Shown one piece after another: positions 1-8,042 of a stretch of 64,000 bases of DNA. Every line of letters begins with the position of its first letter. The first letter of the stretch is position 1. A program made the translations under genes and the position numbers. The notes below the pieces were generated by a model. That model searched no databases and had not been told where the DNA came from. It saw only the letters and a list, made by a program, of their open reading frames with translations. The DNA is from JAJFUE01 sp039683515 (GTDB lineage: Bacteria > Sumerlaeota > Sumerlaeia > MVZB01): contig JBDKRG010000058.1 in assembly GCA_039683515.1 (NCBI GenBank), forward strand, positions 1 to 64,000, in the 5' to 3' direction.

Positions 1-226
1 GGAGGTTGGCTTCCTCGGCGTGGACGATGCGCAGACCGGCCAGCGTCGTGATCGAAATGCAGGAGATGAGAACGAAGATCGCAATCGCGCGGCGGGTGAG
101 GGGCGAGTTGTCGATCCGCGCGATCACGCGCTTTAAACGGTGCGTGATTTCATGGGAGCGCGCCATCGAAATGCCGACGAGGGATTCGGGGCGGGCGGGG
201 ATGAGGAGTTTACGAATCATTTTCAC
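1..226 (-). CDS. LRR-family membrane-anchored protein, N-terminal part only (second tandem copy)
   Basis: This is the 5' end of a gene that leaves the window at its left edge. The readable N-terminus contains LLIPARPESLVGISMAR, then a basic stretch, then a hydrophobic segment AIAIFVLISCISITTLAGL. It is almost identical to the N-terminus of the complete LRR protein just upstream (391-2856). A GTG at 226 aligns with the GTG start of that paralogue and follows a GAAAGGCC stretch that also matches; an ATG at 220 is the alternative. The sequence upstream of it is a copy as well, so this is the second unit of a tandem duplication. An LRR and thioredoxin-like body is inferred from the paralogue, not seen. 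The N-terminal module resembles the C-terminal tail of M56/BlaR1 peptidases. Confidence 0.8.
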   Translation of the reverse strand, partial: MKMIRKLLIPARPESLVGISMARSHEITHRLKRVIARIDNSPLTRRAIAIFVLISCISITTLAGLRIVHAEEANL

Positions 227-390
227 AGATCGGCCTTTCTTTATGAAAAAAATCAATACAAACACGAAATTCACGAAACAGGACCACAAAACCTCACAAA
301 TATTCTCTCGCATCTCTGCTCATCTCTGCTCCTCCGCGACAAAATATTTCGTGCGCATTTTCGTGCGTTTCGTGTCTGCTTTTGTCGCTG
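221..390. repeat. Duplicated AT-richer spacer between the two LRR genes
   Basis: This spacer contains CACGAAATTCACGAAACAGG, a CATCTCTGCTCATCTCTGCT stretch and CGACAAAATATTTCGTGC. The same order of words occurs at about 2857-3010 upstream of the other LRR gene, so the spacer was copied with the gene. Similar cacgaaa / cgcagag words appear near 4000-4050 and 28970-29060, which makes them part of a dispersed family as well. No gene is visible. Confidence 0.7.
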
Positions 391-2856
391 TTACCGTTTC
401 AATTCACGCGCGATCACCTCGTCGATGTTCTTCCATGAGCTCTCCGGATTGAGCAGGACCTTGCCGTCTTTATTCAGCAGGAAGTATGCAGGTGTTGTTT
501 TGATGCCGAAGGCGTACGCCGCGCCCCGGCTGCGGCCTTGGGTCCACTCCATCTTCTCGCGCGTGACAAAGTCGCGCCACAGCCCCTCCTCTTCATTGAT
601 CGAAACGCTCATGAGCGCGAAACGGCCAGGGAACTTGTTATTCATGAGTTGGTTGACTTGCCGGAGCCGCGGGATCTCCGCAATAGCTGCTTTGTCATAG
701 CTCGCCCAGAGATGCAGCATGATCACCTTATTATCTGCCAGCTTGCTGAGCGGCGTGTATTCGCCATTTAGCATCTGAATTTTAAAGTCCTTCATTTCCT
801 GGCCGACGGCCGGCAGTTTGTTTACATTGGTCGAATCCTGATTTGACACATTCAGCATCGGTATGCGGCGGACGGACTCCATACCTGAGGGGCTGACCTG
901 AGCCGATGTGCTCACTTCCAACCTGATGAGGCCCTTCAGTTTCGCGAGCTCGGCGAGGCCTGCATCGCCAATGCGGCCCGTGATGACCAGTTCGCGGAGT
1001 CTTTGCATGCCGACGAGGGACTTCATGCCGGTATCGGTAAATTGATTGCTGCCGACCATGAGTCGCGTATTCAGCGACTCAAGACCGGTGAGGTGGGTCA
1101 GGCCGCGATCAGTAAGCTCGTCGCCTCCGCCCAGCTGGAGCCATTGCAGCTTGTTCAGGCCGGCAAGGCACGCAAGGTCCGCGTCGTGAAGCGACTGGTT
1201 TGGTTTCAGGTAGAAATGGAGCACTTCGAGGTTTTTCATGCCGGATATGTCGAGTACCGAGTTGTCCTGGATGACGTAATGGACCATGAATCTCCGCATG
1301 TTGCCGAGCGAGCCGAGCTGGGAGATCCCGGCGAGGCCGACCGAGTCCGACTCGCTGGAAATCTCGCAGGTTTCAAGTTGAGTGAGGCCCTTGAGATGGG
1401 CGAGGCCGGCGTTGGTTGCCGAGCCGAGGTGCATTGTCAGGCGCTTTAAATGGGTGAGTTTTCCGATTTCAGCGAGGGCGTTGTCGTCGAGGTTCGGCTT
1501 GAACACGAATAACTCTTCCATTGTGTCGGCCCGCTTGGCGAGCGCCTCAAGACTGCGCGCGGTCATCGGTCCGGCCGAAAGGTGCCGGAGCCGGGGCAGG
1601 CGCGAGAGCGCGATAAACGCATTGTCGGTGAACGGCGACGATTGATTCAGATCGATCGCTTCGAGCGTGCTGATTTCGCTCAGATACTCGGCGCCGCGGT
1701 CGGTCAGCGGGGCGTGCCAGAGGTCGATGGATTTGAGGCTGCGCATGCCGCGCAGGTTGGCGATGTCATTGTCGGTCACGCGCTCGTTCCAGTGCAGGTC
1801 GAGTTCCTCGATGCTTGGCGATTGCGCGAGAATTTTCAGATTCACGTATGGGTTGCCGCCGATATCGAGCAATTTGAGATTCGGGATGCGACTGATCGAC
1901 GTCATGATTGCATCGTTGAACTCGCCGCTGGTCTGAAGCCATTTTAGGTTTGGCAGCGACTCCAGCTCGCGCATGCCTTCGGCGGCGACTCCGGAAATCG
2001 AGAGCTCTTCAAGGTTGGTCAGTTTGGAAAGCGGCGTGCAGTCGATTTTGACGCGGGATTTTTGCGGGCCGGTGATGTCATACAGCCCTTTGAGCGTTTT
2101 CATGCGGCCGATGATTGCCAGGCCATTGCTCGTCGTGTGGAACAGCGGCGTGGTGAGGCGCTCGAGCGATGTCAAGCGCGGCAGAACCGCGAGCCCCTTC
2201 GCCGTTACGCTGGTGTAACGAAGATTCAGAACTTTGAGTCTAGTCAATCCTGCCAGGTGCGGCATGATATTGTCCGGATTGAATCCAGATGGCCATTTGG
2301 GGGCTTCAAACCCCGAGCCGTCGCTGATAAAAAGGTGGTGGATATCATTCGGACCAAGCTTCTCAAGAGCCGAAAGGTCTTGAAACACGGTCGGGGCGTT
2401 AATGTCGAGCCTCACGAGTTTGCCGGGCGGGATGATGATGTCGCCCCTCGCATGTGCAAGGAATTCCCATTCGTATTCGTCCCAATACCCCCAATCGCCC
2501 TTATACATATAATAGGGATTGCCGTAATGCCGTGCGTTGATTGAAATCCGGCCGAGGCTGCGGTCGGCCGGGAAATGCAGCACCCGCGCGCCGGGTGGGA
2601 CGTCGGCGGGGTTGATGGTCTTTGCGGGCGGGAGATTGGCTTCGCCGGCGTGGACGACGCGCAGGCCCGCCAGCGTGGTGACGGAAATGCAGGAGATGAG
2701 AATAAAGAGGGCGATCGCGCGGCGGGTGAGGGGCGAGTTGTCGATCCGCGCGATGACGCGTTTTAGACGCCGCGTGACTTCCGGCCCGCGCGCCATCGAG
2801 ATGCCGACCAGCTCTTCGGGCCGGGCGGGGAGAAGGAGTTGATGAACAAGATTCAC
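391..2856 (-). CDS. Membrane-anchored leucine-rich-repeat protein with a thioredoxin-like C-terminal domain lacking cysteines
   Basis: The product is about 821 residues with a GTG start at 2856, preceded by GAAAGGCC; the frame extends upstream but without a better start. Residues 1-45 (LLLPARPEELVGISMARG and a basic stretch) plus the hydrophobic segment at about 45-67 resemble the tail of M56 peptidases and would act as a signal anchor. From about 190 to 640 there are many LRR units of the bacterial L-x-x-L-x-L type (for example LTRLKVLNLRYTSVTAKGL). The last ~130 residues look like a TlpA/redoxin fold (VIMLHLWASYDKAAIAEIP, then KTTPAYFLLNKDGKVL with the cis-Pro region). The usual WCxxC is replaced by WASYD, so no disulfide chemistry is expected. 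Inferred role: an extracytoplasmic protein-binding receptor or scaffold linked to the BlaI/M56 sensor upstream. The ligand is unknown. Confidence 0.8.
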   Translation of the reverse strand: MNLVHQLLLPARPEELVGISMARGPEVTRRLKRVIARIDNSPLTRRAIALFILISCISVTTLAGLRVVHAGEANLPPAKTINPADVPPGARVLHFPADRSLGRISINARHYGNPYYMYKGDWGYWDEYEWEFLAHARGDIIIPPGKLVRLDINAPTVFQDLSALEKLGPNDIHHLFISDGSGFEAPKWPSGFNPDNIMPHLAGLTRLKVLNLRYTSVTAKGLAVLPRLTSLERLTTPLFHTTSNGLAIIGRMKTLKGLYDITGPQKSRVKIDCTPLSKLTNLEELSISGVAAEGMRELESLPNLKWLQTSGEFNDAIMTSISRIPNLKLLDIGGNPYVNLKILAQSPSIEELDLHWNERVTDNDIANLRGMRSLKSIDLWHAPLTDRGAEYLSEISTLEAIDLNQSSPFTDNAFIALSRLPRLRHLSAGPMTARSLEALAKRADTMEELFVFKPNLDDNALAEIGKLTHLKRLTMHLGSATNAGLAHLKGLTQLETCEISSESDSVGLAGISQLGSLGNMRRFMVHYVIQDNSVLDISGMKNLEVLHFYLKPNQSLHDADLACLAGLNKLQWLQLGGGDELTDRGLTHLTGLESLNTRLMVGSNQFTDTGMKSLVGMQRLRELVITGRIGDAGLAELAKLKGLIRLEVSTSAQVSPSGMESVRRIPMLNVSNQDSTNVNKLPAVGQEMKDFKIQMLNGEYTPLSKLADNKVIMLHLWASYDKAAIAEIPRLRQVNQLMNNKFPGRFALMSVSINEEEGLWRDFVTREKMEWTQGRSRGAAYAFGIKTTPAYFLLNKDGKVLLNPESSWKNIDEVIARELKR

Positions 2857-3033
2857 CGGTAGGCCTTTCAATAACGGAAATTCAATGCAAACACGAAATG
2901 CACGAAACAGGACCACCAAACCTCACGAATTTTCTCTCGCATCTCTGCTCATCACTGCTTCTCCGCGACAAAATATTTCGTGCTCTTTTCGTGTGCGTTT
3001 TCGTGCGTTTCGCGGCTGCCTTTCATCGCATTT

Positions 3034-3062
3034 GCCGATCCGGAGATCGGCGTTCCCGGGGG
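3034..3062. repeat. REP-like palindromic element, copy 1 (GCCGATC..GATCGGCGTTCCCGGG)
   Basis: A short palindrome, GCCGATC-CGGA-GATCGGC, is followed by GTTCCCGGGGG. It abuts the stop codon of the M56 gene. Related copies lie at 4577-4607 and as an inverted pair at 51231-51294. The copies share the GGCGTTCCCGGG end but differ inside the stem. Confidence 0.65.
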
Positions 3063-3064
3063 AA

Positions 3065-3967
3065 TTACTTCATCGACAATGCAACGCGGGCCAGCGTGCG
3101 GACGTAGGCGGCGGCGTCTTTCAGGTAGCCGGCGGCCACCGCGTCGCTGACCTCCTCGCAGGCCGAGGCGTGCGCGCTCAGCGTCCGCCACGCCAGCGGG
3201 TGCGGCCACAGCAGGATCGAGCAGACGCGCGCCGCCATCAGCCAGTAAAGATCCCGGGCGCGCAGGTGCGCGACCTCGTGCGCCAGGATCGCCGCCAGCT
3301 CGTTCCTGTCCGCCGCCTCGCCGAACCGTTCGGGCAAATAGATCACCGGCCGGCGCAACCCGGCGACGAGGGGGGAGGAGAGGATCGTCGTGATCCGCAG
3401 CCGCACCGGTCGGTGAAACCCCAAATCGTGCGCGATCCGCCGCAGCAACTCCTCATGCGCGACCGAAGCCGGCTTCGCGGCGGAAAAAGTCTTGGCCATG
3501 TGAAGATAGGCGGCGAGCAGGCGCAGCGTCAGGAACGCGACCCCGAGCGCCCAGATCGAAAGCGCCAGGGCCGCCCAGTTTTCGCGCAGCCAGTCCGTCA
3601 ACGAGAACGACGGCTCGGGCGGCTCATCGTTGATTGGAGGCTCGGGCGGCTCCTCGGCCAGCTCGACCGGCGCGGCTTCGGTGGCGATCATCGGGGCGGC
3701 GACCGCCGCCACCCGCGGCAATTCCATCGGCGCGGCGGGCGGGGGGAGCGGCTCGCGCAGGCTGACCGGCAGCGCCACGATCGCCGACAGGATCGGCAGT
3801 GCGGCCAGCCCGACCAGCACCCCGCGCCAGAGCAGGACCCGCCAGCGCGGATTGGCCCGCATCAGCGCCGCGTGCATGACCCAGCCGAAGGCGAGCAGGG
3901 CGCTGGCCTTGAGCAGGATCGACCAGCCGGCCGGCAAATCGACCATCGACCGCATAAGCTGCATCAT
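3065..3967 (-). CDS. M56-family (BlaR1-like) membrane metallopeptidase, probably missing its C-terminal tail
   Basis: The product is 300 residues. Hydrophobic segments at about 15-37, 43-66 and 130-155 are followed by a cytoplasmic zinc protease domain with the HEVAH motif (His230, Glu231, His234) and a downstream ACEEVSDAV segment typical of the third ligand region. M56 proteins paired with BlaI sense an external signal and inactivate the repressor. The reading ends abruptly at ARVALSMK, beside a palindromic repeat. The expected tail, a basic region and last membrane segment, is found instead at the N-terminus of the downstream LRR genes. The start at 3967 follows GGGGGT. No penicillin-binding sensor domain is present, so a beta-lactam role is not implied. 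It is the middle gene of a BlaI - M56 - LRR - LRR run. Confidence 0.85.
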   Translation of the reverse strand: MMQLMRSMVDLPAGWSILLKASALLAFGWVMHAALMRANPRWRVLLWRGVLVGLAALPILSAIVALPVSLREPLPPPAAPMELPRVAAVAAPMIATEAAPVELAEEPPEPPINDEPPEPSFSLTDWLRENWAALALSIWALGVAFLTLRLLAAYLHMAKTFSAAKPASVAHEELLRRIAHDLGFHRPVRLRITTILSSPLVAGLRRPVIYLPERFGEAADRNELAAILAHEVAHLRARDLYWLMAARVCSILLWPHPLAWRTLSAHASACEEVSDAVAAGYLKDAAAYVRTLARVALSMK

Positions 3968-4075
3968 GACCTATACCCCCGGTCTGATTACAAAAATACG
4001 TTCACGCAAAAACGCAAAAGGGCAAAACGCGCGAAACAGATCAATTTCAATATGTTTCTAGTTTCGAGTTTCTCG

Positions 4076-4441
4076 TTAATGACTCTTCTTGCCCTTCGCC
4101 AGCTGCTCGAGTTCCTGGATTTCCTTGTCAGAGAGGTTTTCGGTCTTGATCAGCTCGGCGATCAGGCCGGCGGTCGAGCCGGCGAAGAAAATCTCCGCCA
4201 TGCGCCGGGCCATCGACTTGAACGTGCGCTGGCGCGGCGTGACGGCCTTGTAAAAATAGGCCTTCCCGACGCGGCGGCGCGTGACGTGGCCCTTCTCGAG
4301 CAGGATCTTGAGCTGAAACCGCAGCGCCGCGTTCTTGATCGGCCGCGGGAATTTTTCCTCGATCTCGGGCGGGCTCATTTCGCCGCCGCGCTCCCACAGG
4401 ACCTTCATGACTTCGATTTCGCCGGGAGTCAGGTTAATCAC
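4076..4441 (-). CDS. BlaI/MecI-family transcriptional repressor
   Basis: The product is about 121 residues with a GTG start at 4441, directly after GGAGG at a good distance; the longer reading to 4522 would include the putative operator. The sequence INLTPGEIEVMKVLWERGG..SPPEI..K..ALRFQLKILLEKGHVTRRRVGKAYFYKAV is the BlaI winged helix-turn-helix. The C-terminal part (FAGSTAGLIAELIKTENLSDKEIQELEQLA) is the usual dimerisation helix pair. These repressors bind dyads in their own promoter and are inactivated by the partner M56 protease, which lies about 110 bp downstream here. Regulation of the adjacent LRR genes is inferred from the operon order. Confidence 0.88.
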   Translation of the reverse strand: MINLTPGEIEVMKVLWERGGEMSPPEIEEKFPRPIKNAALRFQLKILLEKGHVTRRRVGKAYFYKAVTPRQRTFKSMARRMAEIFFAGSTAGLIAELIKTENLSDKEIQELEQLAKGKKSH

Positions 4442-4488
4442 GGGCAAACCTCCAGGGGTCGGGGCATGCTGCACATCTCGGGTGAATG

Positions 4489-4545
4489 TGTAGAATATGC
4501 TACAGAATGGCGAACGCGTCAACCTGAAATCGTAGGTGGACCTAC
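4489..4545. promoter_or_regulatory. Two dyad operators upstream of the BlaI-type repressor
   Basis: Two inverted repeats lie upstream of the GTG start: TGTAG-AATATG-CTACA (4489-4504) and GTAGGT-GG-ACCTAC (4532-4545). Both share GTAG/CTAC half-sites. BlaI/MecI proteins are known to bind tandem dyads made of TACA/TGTA-like half-sites, so autoregulation is a reasonable inference. The half-site order differs from the classic MecI operator. Confidence 0.5.
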
Positions 4546-4576
4546 AGAAAAGAAACGAGCCATGGAAATGAAAAAA

Positions 4577-4607
4577 AACGCCAATCGGGAGACGGGCGTT
4601 CCCGGGG
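4577..4607. repeat. REP-like palindromic element, copy 2
   Basis: An A-run is followed by AACGCC-aatcgggagacg-GGCGTT and CCCGGGGG. It matches the copy at 51266-51294 over nearly its whole length, including the preceding A-rich stretch. Confidence 0.6.
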
Positions 4608-4640
4608 GAAAAAGAAAGGGCCGACTTTTCAGCCGGCCCC
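4605..4640 (-). terminator. Intrinsic terminator of asd
   Basis: Read on the minus strand, a GGGGCCGGCTGAAAAGTCGGCCC hairpin is followed by TTTCTTTTT. It lies about 35 bp beyond the asd stop codon. Confidence 0.75.
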
Positions 4641-4675
4641 TGGTTGGATGTTCAATTCCGCAATCCGCAATCGCC

Positions 4676-5716
4676 TCAGCCTTCGGTCGTGCCGACCTCG
4701 GTCGACGGCTTGAGCCAGCCGCGCGCGAGCAGCATTTCGGCGATCTGGACGGCGTTGAGGGCCGCGCCCTTGCGCAGGTTGTCGCTGACGATCCACATGT
4801 TCAGGCCGTTGTCGATCGACTCGTCCTCGCGGATGCGGCCGATGTAGGTCGCGTCGCGGCCCTCGGCGTAGATCGGCATCGGGTAGACGCCGTGATCGGG
4901 GTCGTCGAGCACGACGCAGCCGGGGGCCTGCGCCAGGATCCGCTGGGCCTCGGCCACCGTCAGCTTCTTGCTGGTCTCGATGTTGACCGACTCGCTGTGG
5001 CCGCGGAAGACCGGGACGCGGACGGTCGTCGCCGTCACGCGGATCTCCGGGTCGAGGATCTTGTGCGTCTCGTTGACCATCTTCATCTCTTCCTTGGTGT
5101 AGCCGTTCTCAAGGAAGACGTCGATCTGCGGCAGGCAGTTGAAGGCCATCGTGTAGCGGAACTTGCGCGCGGGGGGGAGCGGCTGGTGCGTCAGCTGGGC
5201 GAGCGTCTGGGCTTCCATCTCGGCCATCGCCGAGGCGCCGGCGCCGCTCGTGGCCTGGTAGGTCGAAACCACGACGCGCTTGATGCCGGCGGCCTTGTGC
5301 AGCGGCGCGAGGGCCACGACCATCTGGATCGTCGAGCAGTTGGGGTTGGCGATGATCCCCTGGTGGGCCTGCGCCGCCTCGGGGTTGACTTCGGGGACGA
5401 CCAGCGGGACGTCCGGGTCCATGCGGAACGCCGAGGTGTTGTCGATCACGACGGCGCCGGCCCTGGCGGCGATCGGCGCGAACTGCTTGGACACCGAGGC
5501 CCCCGCCGACGCGAGCACGATGTCGACGTCGTTGAACGATTTATCGGTCAGGACCTCGACCGGGCGCATGGCGCCGTCGAACAGAAGCGTCGTCCCCGCC
5601 GAACGCTCGGAAGCCAGAAGCTTGATCGAGCTATACGGAAAATGGCGCTGCTCCAGGGTGCGGAGCATTTCGCGACCGACGGCGCCGGTGGCGCCCATGA
5701 CTGCAACACGAACCAT
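4676..5716 (-). CDS. asd: Aspartate-semialdehyde dehydrogenase
   Basis: This NADP-dependent enzyme reduces aspartyl phosphate to aspartate semialdehyde, the branch point for lysine/diaminopimelate, threonine and methionine. The product is 346 residues from the ATG at 5716, preceded by AGGAG; an in-frame extension to 5758 has no support. The N-terminal Rossmann motif VAVMGATGAVGREM is clear. The catalytic cysteine is Cys127 in ANPNCSTIQ. The substrate and active-site histidine region reads RVPVFRGHSESVNIE. Length and motifs are normal for the family. The gene stands alone with its own terminator. It is divergent from the sco operon across about 240 bp of GC-rich DNA in which no clear promoter was recognised. 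Confidence 0.95.
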   Translation of the reverse strand: MVRVAVMGATGAVGREMLRTLEQRHFPYSSIKLLASERSAGTTLLFDGAMRPVEVLTDKSFNDVDIVLASAGASVSKQFAPIAARAGAVVIDNTSAFRMDPDVPLVVPEVNPEAAQAHQGIIANPNCSTIQMVVALAPLHKAAGIKRVVVSTYQATSGAGASAMAEMEAQTLAQLTHQPLPPARKFRYTMAFNCLPQIDVFLENGYTKEEMKMVNETHKILDPEIRVTATTVRVPVFRGHSESVNIETSKKLTVAEAQRILAQAPGCVVLDDPDHGVYPMPIYAEGRDATYIGRIREDESIDNGLNMWIVSDNLRKGAALNAVQIAEMLLARGWLKPSTEVGTTEG

Positions 5717-5954
5717 GGCGGACGGACTCCTGTTCGAATATGGATGGCGCCGGCTCAAGCCTCCCGGCGGCCTGTAAACCGAATAAATTATCTGAATCGG
5801 CCGAACAGTTCAATGATTTCGTGGAGTTTGCCCCGGCGCCCGATCCGTCCACGCGGCGGCCGGGGGCGGTCGGGGGCCTCCCCACCGCGCTCATTTGGCC
5901 GGCGCGTCCCGTCCATGTTAGAGTGAATATCATCATCCCAAAGGCTGGCTGGCC

Positions 5955-6788
5955 ATGGCGTTCGTCCGTTTATGCGCGCCGGCGCTGGTGTTTTTCGCAG
6001 CGCTCGCCTTCGCCGCGCCCCCCGCGATCGAGCCGGCCGCCAGCGTCCGCATCGACGAGCAGCTCGGCCGGGCCCTCCCGCCGGACGCGGTCTTCACCGA
6101 CTCCGCCGGCGCGCCGAAGAAGCTCGGCGATTACTTCAATCGCGGCCGCCCGGTGATCCTCACGCTCGTCTATTACGAGTGCCCGATGCTGTGCACGCTC
6201 GTCCTGAACGGCCTCACCGAGTCGCTCCGGAAGGTCGACCTGGAGCCCGGCCGCCGGTTCGACATCGTCACGATCAGCATCGATCCGAGCGAGACGCCCC
6301 GGCTCGCGGCCGACAAGCGCGCGGCGTATCTCAAGCAGTACGGCCGCCCCGGCGCCGACCAGGGCTGGTTCTGGCATGTCGGCAAGGAGGACCAGATCAG
6401 GCGTCTCGCCGACGCGCTCGGCTTTCATTACGAATATGACCCCGTCACGAAACAATTCGCGCACCAGGCCGCGATTTTCATCATCACCCCCGAGGGTCGG
6501 ATCTCGCGCTATCTCTATGGGATCGACTACCCGCCGCGCGACGTGCGCCTGGCCCTGCTCGAGGCCGGCCGCGAGCACATCGCCTCGACCATCGATAAGA
6601 TCGTCCTCTTCTGTTACCACTACGATCCGGCCGGCCGCGGCTACAGCCTCTACGCATGGCGCCTCGTGCAGATCGGCGCGATGGTCACCCTGGTCGTCGT
6701 CGCGATCGTGATGGCCTGGTTCTGGAGCCGCGAGCGCCGCCGCGCGAGAAAACAGACGCCGCCGCCCGGCACGGCCTCGCCGGGCTGA
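5955..6788 (+). CDS. Sco1/SenC-family copper chaperone for cytochrome oxidase
   Basis: The product is 277 residues. A hydrophobic signal segment (residues 4-20) is followed by a thioredoxin-fold domain with the copper-binding pair Cys76-xxx-Cys80 (YYECPMLC) and the distal ligand His170 in FAHQAAIFI. A C-terminal membrane helix (LVQIGAMVTLVVVAIVMAW) ends in a basic tail, so the protein is probably anchored at both ends or by its C-terminus after signal cleavage. Sco proteins deliver copper to the CuA site of cytochrome c oxidase subunit II. Heme A/O synthesis (CtaB) and DUF420 genes follow on the same strand, forming an oxidase assembly operon. The oxidase subunits are not in the window. Confidence 0.92.
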   Translation: MAFVRLCAPALVFFAALAFAAPPAIEPAASVRIDEQLGRALPPDAVFTDSAGAPKKLGDYFNRGRPVILTLVYYECPMLCTLVLNGLTESLRKVDLEPGRRFDIVTISIDPSETPRLAADKRAAYLKQYGRPGADQGWFWHVGKEDQIRRLADALGFHYEYDPVTKQFAHQAAIFIITPEGRISRYLYGIDYPPRDVRLALLEAGREHIASTIDKIVLFCYHYDPAGRGYSLYAWRLVQIGAMVTLVVVAIVMAWFWSRERRRARKQTPPPGTASPG

Positions 6789-6862
6789 CAGGGGAAATCC
6801 AAAATCCGGATATCGAAACCCGAAACAAACCCGAAATTCGAAATTGGGAAATTCAAAACAAG
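6789..6862. repeat. Dispersed attcgaaat/aatccgg word repeat between sco and ctaB
   Basis: The spacer consists of short degenerate words such as AATCCGGATATCGAAACC and CCGAAATTCGAAATTGGG. The same vocabulary is seen at 29605-29732, 43730-43752 and 63043-63075. Confidence 0.5.
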
Positions 6863-7999
6863 ATGCCGGCAGCGATCCATACCCGGATTTCGGGGCGCAT
6901 CGAGCGCCTGCGCGACTGCGGCGCGAGTCCGTGGCCGTCCGCGGCGGTCCGCGTCCGTCCATGCGTTTCACGTCACGATTGGCTGTGGGCGGCGCTGCCG
7001 CCGGCCTTGACGGCCGCGGTCTTATGGTTTCCGGATTTTGAAATCCGCCCGGGCTTTGCGGTCGCCGTCAACCTCATCATCTTCTTGGCGGCGATGAGCT
7101 GCCGGGCGATCCGCGGCCCGCGCCCCGGGCCGGCGTTTGCCCCCTCCGAGTCGGCGCGATCGCCCGTTTCTTCGCGATTGTCGGCGCTGCTCGCGCTCAC
7201 CAAGCCGTTCCTGACGCTGCTCGTTCTCGGCACGACGCTCGCCGGATACTGCCTCGGATCCGGCGGGCGTCCGAATGCGGCGGCGTGCGTCGTGACCCTC
7301 GTCGGCACGGCCCTCGTCGCCGCCGGCGCGCTCGCGATCAACGAACACGACGAGCGCGACCTGGATGCCAGGCTCTCCCGCACGGCCCGCCGCCCGATCC
7401 CGGCGGGCCGGATCGCGCCCGCAACCGCCCTGCGCTTCGGGATTGCCCTCTGGCTTGCCGGTCTCGTCGCGCTCCTTGCCGCCGGCCCGGTCCCCGCGCT
7501 CCTCGCCGTCGACGCCGCGGCGATCTACCTGTTCCTCTACACGCCGCTCAAGCGGATCACGCCGCTGGCCACCCTCGTCGGGGCGGTCGCGGGCGCGCTC
7601 CCGCCGCTCATCGGCTGGTCGGCGGCGGCTCCACTCGCCCCCCCCGCCTGGCGGCTCTTCCTGATCGTGTTCCTCTGGCAAATCCCGCATTTCCTCGCGA
7701 TCGGCTGGCGCTGGCGCGACGACTACGCGGCCGCCGGCGTCCCGGTCTACTGCGCCCTCGACGGCGCCGGCCGCGCGACCGGCCTGCACATGCTGAATTA
7801 TTCGGCCGCCGTCGCGGCCGTGACGTTCATGGGCGCGCCCGGCGGGCTTTACCCGGCCGCCACGGCCGTGCTCGGCGCGTTCCTGATTCTTCCCTGCATC
7901 GCTTTCGCCCTGCGCCCAACCGGCCGCGCCGCCCGCCGCGTGTTCGTGGCGACCGTCATGGACATGCCGCTGCTCCTGGCGCTCATGGCGGCCGGGTGA
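6863..7999 (+). CDS. ctaB: Protoheme IX farnesyltransferase (heme O synthase)
   Basis: UbiA-superfamily integral membrane enzyme that adds a farnesyl group to heme b, giving heme O for cytochrome oxidases. The signature region NEHDERDLDARLSRTARRP carries the Asp-rich prenyl-diphosphate motif. The second conserved loop reads YTPLKRITPLATLVGAVAGA, and the heme-linked region is WQIPHFLAIGWRWRDDY. About eight to nine hydrophobic segments follow the conserved LTKPFLTLLVLGT start of the core. The start is uncertain: ATG 6863 gives an N-terminal extension of about 100 residues with an extra hydrophobic segment, and a later ATG near 7094 is possible. It sits between the Sco and DUF420 genes. Confidence 0.9.
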   Translation: MPAAIHTRISGRIERLRDCGASPWPSAAVRVRPCVSRHDWLWAALPPALTAAVLWFPDFEIRPGFAVAVNLIIFLAAMSCRAIRGPRPGPAFAPSESARSPVSSRLSALLALTKPFLTLLVLGTTLAGYCLGSGGRPNAAACVVTLVGTALVAAGALAINEHDERDLDARLSRTARRPIPAGRIAPATALRFGIALWLAGLVALLAAGPVPALLAVDAAAIYLFLYTPLKRITPLATLVGAVAGALPPLIGWSAAAPLAPPAWRLFLIVFLWQIPHFLAIGWRWRDDYAAAGVPVYCALDGAGRATGLHMLNYSAAVAAVTFMGAPGGLYPAATAVLGAFLILPCIAFALRPTGRAARRVFVATVMDMPLLLALMAAG

Positions 8000-8042
8000 C
8001 AAGGAAGCCAAGGGACCGAGGGGGCCAAAGTTGGCGCTGACC

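Noticed and set aside
3065..4441. Assigning the BlaI/M56 pair to beta-lactam resistance
   Set aside because: The M56 protein lacks a penicillin-binding sensor domain and no beta-lactamase gene is adjacent. LRR genes follow instead.
2885..5926. A 1013-codon open frame on the plus strand
   Set aside because: It runs antisense to the M56, BlaI and asd genes and through repeats. Its composition (Arg, Gly, Ala, Asp-rich without domains) is the usual shadow of GC-rich coding DNA.
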